From Neelides folsomi (lineage: Eukaryota > Arthropoda > Collembola > Neelipleona > Neelidae): a DNA stretch of 64,000 nt. The stretch is taken from NCBI GenBank assembly GCA_034687125.1, contig JAQGBZ010000053.1, positions 186,001-250,000 of the forward strand, written 5' to 3'. Both the position numbers and the translations under genes were made by a program. Below, piece after piece: positions 27,606 through 40,500 of the stretch; the stretch's first letter is position 1; each line of letters opens with the position of its first letter. The notes beneath the pieces were generated by a model. The model was not told where the DNA came from. It made no database searches and saw nothing but the letters and a program-made list of their open reading frames with translations.

Positions 27606-28659
27606 ATGAGTGGAATAAACGACATCATTGTATCTAATGATTTTAAAAGCAATAGAACAACGACAGCGACACAAGAAATCTCAATAACGAAGACCAAACA
27701 AGTAATTAGTAGGGCTGATGCTGGTGCTGGTCGAGTAGAAAGCATTCTTCAACTTGCGTGGTCTTGGAAGAAGCCTTTGGAAGTGTAAGTCAATTTCATT
27801 TCGTTATCAGATAAAACTGTATCATTTATGCAGATTATTATTAACGTATAAAATTCTTTTTTATTTGTAGTTCTGTAAATGGTTTTGTTTGTAATGATTT
27901 AGCTGGCCCTTTAATGTTGGATTGGCTTCACTGGCAGCCCCCTCGTTGCTCTCAAGCTTCCTCATACTCCGTCATTTTCGATCATCTTTGGTGTTAGGAG
28001 AATATGCAAGATTTTCTTCTTATGCTGTAACGTTTTTTATTCCCCTAGCTTCATCACTTGGATTTCACACACATGTAAGTTTATCATGAAGTAATATACC
28101 TAATTACGTGTGAAACTCCAATTTACAAAAATGACATTTCGATCACATTTCAGATGACACATAGAAAAAATAGATTCAGTGATACTGGAGGCCCCGAAGG
28201 AAAATATAGTCTTGCCGAAAGTTGTCGAGTTTGTGATCAACTTTATGCTGGAACGGTTCAAGTTTTGACTGGTGTTAGTTATCCAATATTTCTTTCCATC
28301 TTCACGTCGTTTCCTGTAATAAACTAAAACTTTAAGACACACTTAATTAATTATTGTTATTACCTATATGTTATATTTTATTATTTTTTTAGACCGTGAC
28401 TGCTGTTCATCAATACAATTTACCAAATATTAAGAAACATCCTTGGAAAGTGGCTAAATACGCTCTTGAGATTTGTAAAGACATGAAAGGACAACTTGCA
28501 TTTCTCGCCATTTTGAACTTTGTTTTCGCTGCAGGACTTGTTCATTTTGAAAAAAATTGCATTGAAGATGTGCTACTACCAAATGTAGAAAGTTTTATGA
28601 GTGGGAAATATAAGATTGGAGAGAAGAAAAGTTCTATTTCTGACGTTTTTAAAAAATAA
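27606..28659 (+). CDS. Unrecognised multi-pass membrane protein
   Basis: Exons 27606-27784, 27903-28074, 28154-28315 and 28393-28659 join in frame to 259 aa. ATG at 27606 is preceded by AAA. The acceptor at 27902 (GATTTAG) was chosen over one at 27870, because only it keeps the frame open into the hydrophobic segment that follows. Hydrophobic stretches lie in exon 2 (two: GLASLAAPSLLSSFLIL and YAVTFFIPLASSLGF), exon 3 (VLTGVSYPIFLSIFTSF) and exon 4 (GQLAFLAILNFVFAAGLV), so about four membrane passes. The Ser/Thr/Lys-rich N-terminus and the lysine-rich C-terminus would face the same side. Two cysteines four apart sit in ESCRVCDQ. I do not recognise the family. A mitochondrial or ER small TMEM protein is possible but not shown. 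A perfect palindrome lies 11 bp past the stop. Confidence 0.75.
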
Positions 28660-28670
28660 AAAGTCAGGGG

Positions 28671-28708
28671 AAGTCCAAGGGGAAGTCTATAGACTTCCCC
28701 TTGGACTT
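28671..28708. repeat. Perfect 38-bp palindrome just after a stop codon
   Basis: Two 19-nt arms (28671-28689 and 28690-28708) are exact reverse complements with no loop, starting AAGTCCAAGGGG and followed by a T-run. It begins 11 bp after the TAA at 28659. In the 3' UTR it would form a strong hairpin. Confidence 0.95.
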
Positions 28709-29968
28709 TTTTAGTCATGAAGAAAATTACATAATAATGCCCATAATTAATTTACAAATAAATAATAACAAAGAAAATAAATGAAAATCTTTCAATTTCA
28801 AAAACAATCACGGCGCGCTGTGTCAAAATACGCAGCGTGAATAAATAAAAAATAAGCTAGATTAATTTGAAGATTAGTTTTTGTCATGAAGGTAGTAAAG
28901 TCATGTAATAAGAAAACCTCTAGCTATTTATTAAAATGAAAAGTTTCTAATTATTAAATTTTTGATTATGCTGAATAAACACAATGAAATCTAATTTTTA
29001 GTAATTGACCCATTTAGTTAACTAAACGGAACAATTTCATTATTTATTACAAGATTATATCTTATGTAAATAAGTAATATTACCTATGTACGTTGAAGAT
29101 CAAACGATATTTTCAATTTAAACAATTGTGCGCATAAATATTCAAATAATTTTTACTTGGAGTTCATCATCCAATAAAAACAAATTGCACTCTCGCGAAT
29201 TCTTCATTCTTGAACCAATAAAATACTTTTTAGACACATTACGCTTATAAATCATTCATCAACTTTTGTGTATGAAAAATTATTGTATTGAACATTGAGG
29301 AACTTTAAATAACTACAATTACAATAACATTCTTACTCATCGTCAGCGACATCATTTGATTCCTGTAATGGTCATTTATTCGAATTGACTCGCGTGTTCC
29401 TACATCGTCGTTTGTAATTTGACGAGAAACAATAATTTCCAAAATCCCCATTTATCATTATTGAGATATGAATGGAAATTATAAAAAACGTGAAAGTTAT
29501 TTATTTTCATAAATGAAATTGGATTTAGAATGAATTATATTTTAAATATCATGCAATCTCAACACGTACTTAAATACGTATATTACATACCTTACCTAAT
29601 TAAATGAACCCATTAAATACAGATCAGACACCATTAACCACAGCCGCTTCAACTTTGAACATCATTCAAGCACGATTGAATTTGAATTTACATTCAAGAT
29701 ATTAGACGAAAGTATACTCGGGTCAATATCATAGATATTTGGATTCAAACACTGCTTAGAACCTGCCGATATCTCACTTTTTTGCGAAAAGAGTAAAAAG
29801 TATTCACTTTTCTGTCCCATACTAAATTACTTACAATTACATCAATTACTTACGTACATTATTATGGGAGATAAACATGAATAAAACAAAAGAATTTTAA
29901 TGGCGTCGATTGCTTTATGTCCAATTCCTTTGTCTTTCTTCCAATTTTGACGGATCAAAAAAGAGCGC
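28709..29968. other. Convergent intergenic region
   Basis: 1.26 kb between two convergent genes. AT-rich; nothing else recognised. Confidence 0.5.
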
Positions 29969-30974
<1,006 letters not shown>

Positions 30975-32205
30975 CCCTAAGAACACACATGGACTAATGG
31001 ACACATTTTTCTTAAATACAATGACAATGACTCGTTTTATCAATTTCACTTTATGACATCCAAGCAATGCCTTCTTATTCTTATAGTATCTATAATATAT
31101 TATAGACGTAGACAGGGCACATCGTATTAGTCGTATAAACTAAAATATTGAACAGACTTTGCCTCAATGAATCATAAATTCAATAAATATAATATTTACC
31201 AATTGTAATAATAGGAAATGAATACTAAAACTCAAAATTGGAGTTTTCGATTAATCCGAACCAAAAATAATCTAATATACTATCAATAGTTCTCTAGGAT
31301 TACACACTATCACCCCCCACTGAACAACCATTAATTATAGACTGTGACTCAAGCCAAAATTCTTAAATGTTTGCTCTTTTTTATTCCTCCTAACTAACTC
31401 CTCTCCTATTGTAACTCATTGTTAAGCCTTGCCACGTATTTTGCTACATCACTCAGCAAATGGAATAAAATGGTTTATAGAATTACATTTATGGGATATT
31501 TAAGACTTAAATTAAAGTTAAATTAAAATATGCAATGAACCTTTCTGAAAAAAGATGTCCCCTCCGTTTTAAAGCTTGGAGATATTGACTGAGTCCCGAT
31601 GTTAAAAGTTAATTGAGAGTGGAGAGAAAGTGGGCCTTTGGGTCAAAGTTATACTGATTGATTGGGATGGATTTTAATTGTTAAGGTGTGGCACAGGGCC
31701 CCACTCCTCCCCAACTCTCGGGTAGTAAATTACAGGGTCGGGAAGTGCCGATGAGGGAGAGTTGAAGAGGGTGGGTGTGAAGAGAACTTGGGAACATGAA
31801 CTGAGAAAGTCAACAGCCGAGATTCGATTCGAGAGGAAAAAAGATATGCATATGAAACAAAGGGAACCACCATCACCATCTACTGCATCGGAACAAAATC
31901 TCCCTTGTCGCATATTATATGCATCGAATAAAAGAGTTAACCGTTTGATGCACACCTTTAATCAAAACATCTTTAATTAAGCTTTAAATAATTTTGTATG
32001 ATCGAATTAAAATAAGTAGAAATCCAGTATGAAGGATATGACTGGATATGTAATCTTATATTAATTGAATATGAAGGTAAATGTTAATGATGATGTAAAA
32101 TAGAAATAGCTAACGAATTAACGACAAATAAAATAAGATTTATTGAAATTAAAATAATAAAAAGAGGTACTTTAAAGGACACGTCAATGAAGGTTTGGAA
32201 AATCT
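30975..32205. other. Intergenic: AMMECR1 upstream region and RPF2 3' region
   Basis: 1.2 kb between two genes on the same strand. It should hold the AMMECR1 promoter and 5' UTR and the RPF2 3' UTR. No coding exon is supported. Confidence 0.45.
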
Positions 32206-33650
32206 TTAAGATTGTTCTGGTGGGCTTGGAGGGGCATTAGCGCTGTTTCTTTTCGCATAGTCAGCCCTTTCGATCTTCTTTTCAGCCATAGACCTTTTGA
32301 GTCCTTTCATCTTCCTCAGAGGCAGTTTGTCTAACTTTTGTCTTGGAATATGAATTCGTCCAAGTTCAGTGCCGAGTCCGTCCTTTTCAATATTCTTCTT
32401 TTTCTTTCCCTATAATGAAAATTAATCGAATTAGAGGATTCGTAATTGTTTTAACTTTTTACTACAATATATTTAATTTTTATTAAAAATTTCCATATTA
32501 GGAAAGATAATAATAAAATTACAATATTCTTGATTTGTTTTGGTTTTGTAAGAGCCTGCTTGAACAAGGCTGATGAAGCCAAACGAGATCTTCGTAATTT
32601 TAAGTCGAAAGATGGTCCAGTTTCTGCAAGCTCGACAGCAGGTGTTTTGCTCCCGGATTTCATGAGATTAACTCGATACCCTCGAAAGTAAATAAGTCCG
32701 TTTGCAGCGATGAAGGTAAAAATATGATCGATTCCCTCAGCTCCAACGTGTTCAACATCTTCGCCTCTCAACAAATCAATGAAGAAATTCTTCACCCGAT
32801 CCAATTCTCCGGTCCATTCACCACAAAAGTTCAAAAGGGGCTTGGAACCATCAATCCACTTTGGGCCTTTGAATTCATCGAGTCCCTTGAAGCGTTCGAC
32901 GTCAAATTCAATCATGTCCATGACATGACCATCAAATGTTCGACCTGAGTATAATAAAACAATTTATCATTTTCCCAATTAATAACAAATGTGATAATCG
33001 CGTGTAAAAATAAGTCAATCTTCACAATTTCTCACCCAAAACGATGTTATTCGGACGTTTCTTGTTTTGACTTCCAAATCCAAAATGGGAAGAATCATGT
33101 TTAGCTAGAAGTTTTTCAAGATCTGTTGTATTCTCGAATGGAAGAAAATCCTTCTTACGACTTAAAAAAAGTGAATTTGGCTTCTTTAGTCTTGCCTGAA
33201 ATTGAAATGAAATCATTATTATTGAAATCAAACACTATTTTATCTCTTCAATTAAAATCATAAATAAGTATGTATAATGTAACATATTGGTATGTAATTT
33301 ATTGGAACTTACAAGATCTTTAAGAAGATTTACTGTTTTTTGAGAACATTTTTTCCCACGAAGGAAAAGCCCAGTTTTTGTATTTTCAATAAGTTTGGGT
33401 CCACGTTTGATTATGTTACGCTTTCCCCTCTGGGTCTTGGGTTTTCTAATCAAATAAAAATAATAATTGTTTCAGAAATTGGGACAATCCATTGGGGCCC
33501 ATTGCACCACATTATTTAGTTTTATAATTAATTAATAATCAATATTTGTGAATTAAAATCGTGGCGTTATTCCAAAATAAAAGTATAGTTGGTTATTTGA
33601 ATTAATAAAGCTATAATATAAACTTACACAACTCTCTGAATAACCCCCAT
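32206..33650 (-). CDS. RPF2: Ribosome production factor 2 (Brix domain)
   Basis: Nucleolar 60S assembly factor that, with RRS1, brings 5S RNP to pre-ribosomes. Exons 33650-33628, 33445-33313, 33195-33036, 32944-32523 and 32409-32206 give 313 aa. The first exon is a 23-nt start exon encoding MGVIQRVV, matching the family's short N-terminus before KPKT. Brix-domain landmarks are KRGPKLIENTKTGLFLRG, FGSQNKKRPNNIVLGRTFDG, HVMDMIEFDVERFKGL, HIFTFIAANGLIYFRGYRV and GPSFDLKLRRSRLAS. The tail is basic (KKKKNIEKDGLGTELGRIHI). The intron before the last exon falls in the same conserved lysine run (GKKKKNI). Confidence 0.97.
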
Positions 33651-34489
33651 CTGAAAATATCGTTTTATCTTCAATATTTGCTCTTATGTGGCTTGCAGAA
33701 CAATTCTTGCACTCTTGTGAACTTGCAGGTTGCACGTCCTCACTTTGCTCTTGCTCTGCCTTGCACGTGCACGATGTACTTCTGTATTAAAAGCTGATGT
33801 ACTCATTCGCACCAAATATCTTTATTGATACATCATTGTCTTATTGTTTCCCAAAAATACTCCTTCATTCTATTCTTAGCGACTTTTAGCAAGTCAACTT
33901 GAATCTTAATTAAACGTTACAATTGTTTATCTTTATATTATGTATAAGTATTGGAATTACATTATTACTATAAAGGATTTGCTGGTTTGTTTTTTATCAG
34001 AATGCAATGAATGACAATGTAAAATATGAATTTTCTAGAGAGAAAAGGATAATTCGTTTCTCATGTTTATTCCATGGCCTTCTATTCCTTTTCGTCAATT
34101 CCTCATATTAGTTATTCTCAACAAAAAACAATACAAAATTGATAATAAATGTCCAACTTGAATCAGATATTGCTTAAATACCATGTTAGATGTTCTTCAA
34201 AGTGTCAAACGCAATTCTCATATACGCGAATATTCGCCTTGATTGACTTATCAGAAGTATGTATCTATGAATTGTTCTTCTCTGTTGAGACTATCAATTC
34301 AAGAAAAGTGAATTCATCAATTGATTAACATTTATTGATACAGTTGTACCTTGTTCCATATTCTAGTAGACATTATAACTATTGCTCGCAGATCTGAAAG
34401 TCCAATACTTACATTTGACGATTCGAGTTGAAATTAATCCACATTTAATATTTTAACATTAAAAGAATATAAACTTTATAGCAATTGTA
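33651..34489. promoter_or_regulatory. Divergent upstream region of RPF2 and the IR gene
   Basis: 839 bp separate the two divergent start codons, so both promoters should lie here. No specific element was identified. Confidence 0.45.
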
Positions 34490-37357
34490 ATGTTTCTTTC
34501 ATACTTCTTTATCATTTTAATTGTGTTTGAAATAACACAATGCTACCCGACTATTAACCACATTGAGGTAGTAAAAGCATATGAAATCTTTCATAAACTC
34601 ATTGGATTTGATTTTGAACAATGTCATTTCATCTTTATTGATGATGGAAATAAACTACTGCGGTAAAGAAGTCCTTTTATGTAAAGTTTTTATATTTGTA
34701 CTTATCTGTATTGATTATCTGTACTGATTTGTGAATAATAATTTTATTTAATATAGTTTTTAATCTTTTACATTAGACATGCGAATCTCCCTAAGACGTA
34801 TTACAATATCGCAGAACAAAATTGGACGCAACATTATGAAAGAAGGGGGATGATAAAACAGATCAATCAATGTATCATATTTTATATCGACTCTTCGAAA
34901 ATGGATTACAAAATGAAGATCTTTGATTTTTTCCAATATCCTGAAAATGAAATTCGAGCTCATCATTCTTATCTCATTTTTGAAGGGAAGAAGCTCGATT
35001 TTCTTTTAAATAAATCATTGGGGAATTATCATAATAAAATCTCAATTATTCAATCTTCATCAAATGAAATTGAAATCAACTTTTACAAACGTTTTCCATT
35101 CGATAGCTTTATAACCTCAAAGTATAATTCACTATCAAGGTTCTCAAGAAACATTTTATTCCCCAAAGTGATAGATTTCAAAGGATGTAGATTACGAGTT
35201 ACGGGTCCATCGGCTCCGCCACTTGTTACAATTGTACCATTGAAGGAAAACAAGAAAGTTAATGTCATTTATGGAATGCAGGAGCTTGTTCTTAAATCAA
35301 TTGCTTCGACACTCAACTTTACATTTGTAGTTTTCGAAGCTCCAGGAGGAGCAACAGGAATTCGAAAACCAAACGGAGATTGGACAGGAACGATTGGTCA
35401 AAGTAATTAAAAAATATTTGTAATTATCTTGTCCAAAAACTAAAAAAAAATTATACATATTTTATTTGTAGTTATTGATGGAAAAGCTGACATTGGTTTG
35501 AGCATAGGAATTACTTATGAAAGGTATGTTGCTTACAATTTTCAATGCAGGGATAGCTGTCATTATTTTAATTACTATGTTACTTATATATTAAATGTAA
35601 TATGTTTTTTTTTATTAAATTACATTTTTAATGAAATTTTTTTATTAAGAAATCTGGTTGTTGATTTTACCGTATCTACTTTTTATGCATTGTAAGTTGG
35701 AGAATTTCATATTTTAAAAAGTGAGAAAATATGAAAAGATAAGAAGTGTATTTATGTAATTTCATTGTCTCAATTGTCAGTCTCGTCCTTGCGGCGTCAA
35801 AACCATCAGCCCGATTTGACTGGAAAGCCATCACATATCCCTTCAAAATATCAGCATGGCTCGCAATTATGTTGTCAACTATTTTGGCTGTTTTTCTTTA
35901 TCGAACATTCCACAATAAAGGCTATGGATTAAAGAAAAACTCGAGAATATCTCTCACAGTTTCGTCAATTTTAACCATTGGATCTTTGTTAGATCAGGGA
36001 GTTCCGCTCAGATCCACCTCAACTTCTTTAAGAACATTTTTAGGATTTTGGCTATTTTTCGGAATCGTCATTTCCTGCGCTTATAGGTCACTCACAATGC
36101 AGGTAATTCTGAGTGTAGTCTCGGATTGGACTGAAAATTGGTACACGATACACAATCGACCACCCTAAATCCGTTCACGAAATAAAAATCGCTATATGTG
36201 AATTATGGGGTTAAATGACTCATTTAAACTAGTCACGAAGAATTTCTTAAAATAATACATGTGTTGTATAGGCAATAAAATACCAGCTTTTAGTAAAGCA
36301 TTAGAATTTCAAAGTCTCATTTGAAAATACCAGTCTATTCATTTATGTTATTCTAGAATGTTAAAATGGGGGGTTTTTATTTCATAAACGGATTCGGGAT
36401 GGTCGATTGTGTATGTGTATCAATTTTCAGTCCAATCCGAGACTACACTCAGAATTAACTGCATTGTCAGTTATGATAAAAGACTCACTCAATATGATAA
36501 AAGATGTTTAATAATTTTTAGTCTTTGAATTAATTAAAAATGATTTTAGGAGCAAGTTGTTCGCATTTTTGACATTTCCAACTATTGAAACTCCACCTTC
36601 TACATTTTTGGAACTATCAAAATCCACATACCATTGGGGTATCAAATCATTAGGAGGAATCGCCCTTCTTCTCTTGACACAGTCTCCTTTGGCTTATATT
36701 CGGGAAGTGGGAGAAAAGCTGGTTATTACTACAGATCGTTATTCTTGTCTTGACCGAATCTTTACAGAAAGATTTGTTTGCATCAGTTACAAAGGCTATG
36801 TGGATTATCTCGCCGCTCTTCGCTATTGGAAAATAAGTCATAGGCTTCATTTATCTGATTATGTCACAGCTCCAGTTGGTAAACACTTTAAATTTTAAGA
36901 ATTAAACGAATTACGATTTACGTAATTGCAAAGGAATTTTGTGTTTTAAGGTTCCGCATGGGTCCTTCCAAAATATTCTCCAATTTTACCTCAATTGAAT
37001 AAAATCAAACAGACGGCTTTTGAAATGGCATTGGGAGACAAATACCTTGAAGACCAACAAGCAGAACAGGCGTTGAAGGCAAGAGCAATCGCCTCCGCTT
37101 CAAATCATTCACAAGACACATTTGAATTGAATACCATGTACCAGAGACATGAACAAAGCGATAAACCATTACAACTCGCTAATTTGTATGGAGCATTCAT
37201 GATTTTATTATTTGGATGTGGGATGAGTCTAGGATGGTTCTCATTTGAGAATTTTAAAGCTAATGAAATAGAAAAAATAAAGATGAAAATAGAGAGAAGA
37301 AATCGATTGATTAGATTGTTTAGAGAAGCTGGAAAAGGAACTATTATGTATAAATGA
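34490..37357 (+). CDS. Ionotropic receptor (IR), glutamate-receptor-like channel
   Basis: Ligand-gated cation channel of the divergent protostome IR group (chemosensory and related roles). Exons 34490-34662, 34777-35402, 35472-35523, 35650-35691, 35781-36086, 36550-36878 and 36951-37357 give 644 aa. A signal peptide starts at ATG 34490 (MFLSYFFIILIVFEITQC). A short N-terminal domain without the full amino-terminal domain of iGluRs leads into S1 (KPNGDWTGTIGQII, DGKADIGLSIGIT, NLVVDFTVSTFYALF). M1 is ISAWLAIMLSTILAVFLY. A pore-like stretch and M2/M3 (FLGFWLFFGIVISCAYRSKL, then FAFLTFPTIETPPSTFLEL) follow, then S2 and a final helix (LYGAFMILLFGCGMSLGWFS). The donor at 36086 (TATAG then GTCACT) restores the family motif YRSKLFAFLT. 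A MITE occupies most of that intron. Ligand unknown. The glutamate-binding residues of true iGluRs are not obvious. Confidence 0.92.
36094..36467. mobile_element. MITE-like element in IR intron 5
   Basis: Inverted repeats of about 95 bp (36094-36189 and about 36373-36467), roughly 90% alike, start ACAATGCAG and include CTGAGTGTAGTCTCGGATTG. The unit is 374 bp and makes up about 80% of the 463-bp intron. It begins 7 nt after the 5' splice site. The left repeat itself contains CAGGTAATT, a good donor consensus, but splicing there would break the frame. Confidence 0.85.
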
Positions 37358-37596
37358 TAGAATTGCCTTAATTAAATTTATTCAAAATATATTCACTATG
37401 AAAGTTGAAATACAGAAGTACTACCATATAGGATGAATTTTTATTTTTCGTTTGAGGAATTTAACAAGAAAATGATCAAGTGAATCACACGGTTAAGGCT
37501 ACAATACACTCTTCCATAAAAGTCACAAAATAATAAAAGTTTATGTAATTGTAAGTCATACACTCGAATCACATTTTTATAAATTCCATTTGGAAA
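37358..37596. other. Short convergent spacer (IR and ORC1)
   Basis: 239 bp between two stop codons on opposite strands, so the 3' UTRs are short or overlap. Confidence 0.6.
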
Positions 37597-40500
37597 TTAT
37601 TCTTTTTCTAATGCGAATTTAATGTCTTCTGGGCTCACATTGAGACGAATTTTCTTTTCTAAAAAATGAGTATTTTCGGCAGAAATAAGGCTTAAAGATG
37701 TGAGACTCTTAAATGCTCTAATGACATCATCGAGAATAATTGACATTCCTATTAAAATGATTATTTTAGTAGTTTCATTTAAAAATAAAAATTAGATTTA
37801 TTTTTTTCAATGTAGATATTCATTACCTTCAAGAGGAGCATTTTTGATCAAGTTTGTAGTAACAACTTTGAGAGTCGTAACTTCTAAACCATTTTTCTCC
37901 AAATCATTCGATAGCTCTCTCAAAAAATTCTGTTCTAGTCGACTACAATCCCTATTTGTTGTCAAAAAAGTTAAACATAAAAAAATGAAAAAATAGAAAA
38001 TTCTAACCTAATGGCATCAACTTTAGGTGAAGAGAAAATTTCTTTAAAAGCATCATCGACAGCTTTAATGTCCGATAATTCTTTTGATTTCACTATTTCT
38101 GCTGCTCTCTTTGCAAGCTCTTTTGCCCTCCGAACATCACCTGGAAATTGTTCGATTAAAATTAAAGAAAATAATATAAAGTTATCAAATGAAACACGAT
38201 TATTGTAAATACAATACTGTATTAAAATTAAACCTGAAATGCTTGAAACTTTTCTGCTTATCAATTTTTTTGCGTCTGTATTCAAATCTTTTGCATAATC
38301 TTCAAGACTAATAATTTCTTCAAGTTCTTGAGAATTGTAGGGAGCAAATGTCGTACGACTGAGACCCTGTATTTTTAATTTAATTTTTAATTTTCATTTA
38401 TACTGTCATCATTTACACAGTCTTTAAATTGTATAGGTATGTAATTTACCATTCTGGAAATATTTCGCGATGCAAAATATTCAGGTAAATTAATCGTATT
38501 GAAAATTGAGACAACAGAAAATAAGCTTTGATCGTGATCACACCATTCAAAGAGATTATAAAGAAGTTTCTGGCTCTTTTCAATAAGTTGATCAAGCTAT
38601 TTCAAAACAAATTAAGAAAATTATATAAAGTGATTAGGTCATACCCAATTAATTACAGGATATATTAATAAATACTATATAATAATAGTTAAATAATCTA
38701 TACAATAATTACTTCATCAATGATGAGAACAAATGGTTTCTTATTTTTAGAAGATTTAAAATGAGCATCCAGTCTTATAAGCGCTTTCTGACATGAGATC
38801 GGTTTCTCATTCTTTCCATTAACCGCCTTGTACAACTGTTTCCAGAATTTGTCCGGAGTTGAGAGAGAAAGGCCGTTGATGTAGGCGTGATCAAATGAGA
38901 TATTTCTATTTCCTTGAAGAATCTTCACAACCGTTCTGCAAATTAATGTTTTTCCTGTTCCAGGAACTCCACTCACGTAAAGGCATCTAGGAATTTGGAA
39001 TGAAATAATTATAAATAAAATTAATTGCAAATAAATAATATTTTAAAACAACAGTGCAGTATATTAATATGTACTACCGGACCGCAGAGGAGAATGTAAA
39101 TGGTTTGGTCTTACCTTCCCTTTTCAATTTCTGTCGCGTTCAATCTTTCACTGATGATATGCTCTTTGCTTTTTAATTATTATGGTTAAAGAAAGCCCAC
39201 ACATTCTGAATTAATAAATTTGATTAGGCTAAAGTTAGTAGAGAATAAAACTGCTAAAGTTATATACCAAATGGAAAAGTGTCAGTGAATATTAAATGGA
39301 AAATAAAGGAAGGTAAAGAGCCCAACCAATTTTACATTCTCCTCTGCGGTCCGGTAGTAGGTATTATAATAATCATGTGCTGTACTATACTAATAAAGAA
39401 ATATTAGCTATTTGTAAAATATTTGCTAACCCGCTCTGTTTATTCTCAATATTGCTTATGAGAAATTCGAAAATATTTTTAAATTGTTCTTCACGGCATG
39501 GAACAGGACATTTAGGAGGTAAATCAGGAATTGGCTCATTTGTTTTATTTAAAGATTTTTTGGGCTTTGGAGCTTTGGAGCTAACGGCGACAATTGAATT
39601 TTCCTTTGGAATTTTAATAGGAACAGTTTTGCTCCTTGTCTTTGGAGTGGAAGCTTCAACCACTGCTGGTGTAATTGGAGTTTTCTGACGAGTATTTCTA
39701 CAAGAACTTCTCGTGGGAGTTTTTTGCGAAGTCTCGGATGTGACAGCTTCCAGTTTCTTCGACACGTTAGATTTAGAGGTTTTTTTAATTTTCCTTTTCG
39801 AGATTTCAAAATCTGATTCGCCAGACCTTTGTTCCTCTATGACCTTTGAAGCTTTTATCTTAAGCTTCATTGAATTTTGGTCGATTACCTTAAAATATTA
39901 GTATCAGTCTTCATTTTTATTGATTTCATAATTTCATAATATAAGATTGTCATTAAATAAATCTTCATACTTCATTTGAAGAATCCGAGCCGTTAATTGT
40001 ACAAGAAATGTCTTTATTTATTTCAATAATACGGGTGGATCTTCTTCTCAATTTGGCTGTTGTTTTTCCTCTTGGTTCGCTTAAGGAGGCCATCGATTTA
40101 ATTGGAGTCTATTCAAAAAAGAAAAGAGTTTAAGATTAATTTGTAAATCGGCAGGTATGTGAAGATTTTGATTAATAAATTGCACATAAAGTAAAACATT
40201 AAACAAAGAATATCGATTAGAATAAGCTAAATTGTAAACAAAAACTTATTTGAAATTAAGAAAATAATTATTAACTTTCTTAGGAGTCAATTTTCTTGGG
40301 GCAACAGATCTTCGTTGTTTCTTCACAGGAGGTTGCGTATCAGATAGAGAATCTTCCTGAGCATTTTTACGTGTCGATTTACGAATAATCTAAAACAAAC
40401 GGAAATAAAAGTTTCATAATTGAATAAAAAATTAGTTTCAATTTATATTCCAGATGTATAAAATACAAAATAATAGTTTATTGTATTCATACATAAATCT

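Noticed and set aside
36087-36168. Frame continuing from the IR exon into the sequence after 36086
   Set aside because: It reads into the MITE repeat; the donor at 36087 restores the conserved YRSKLFAFLT instead.
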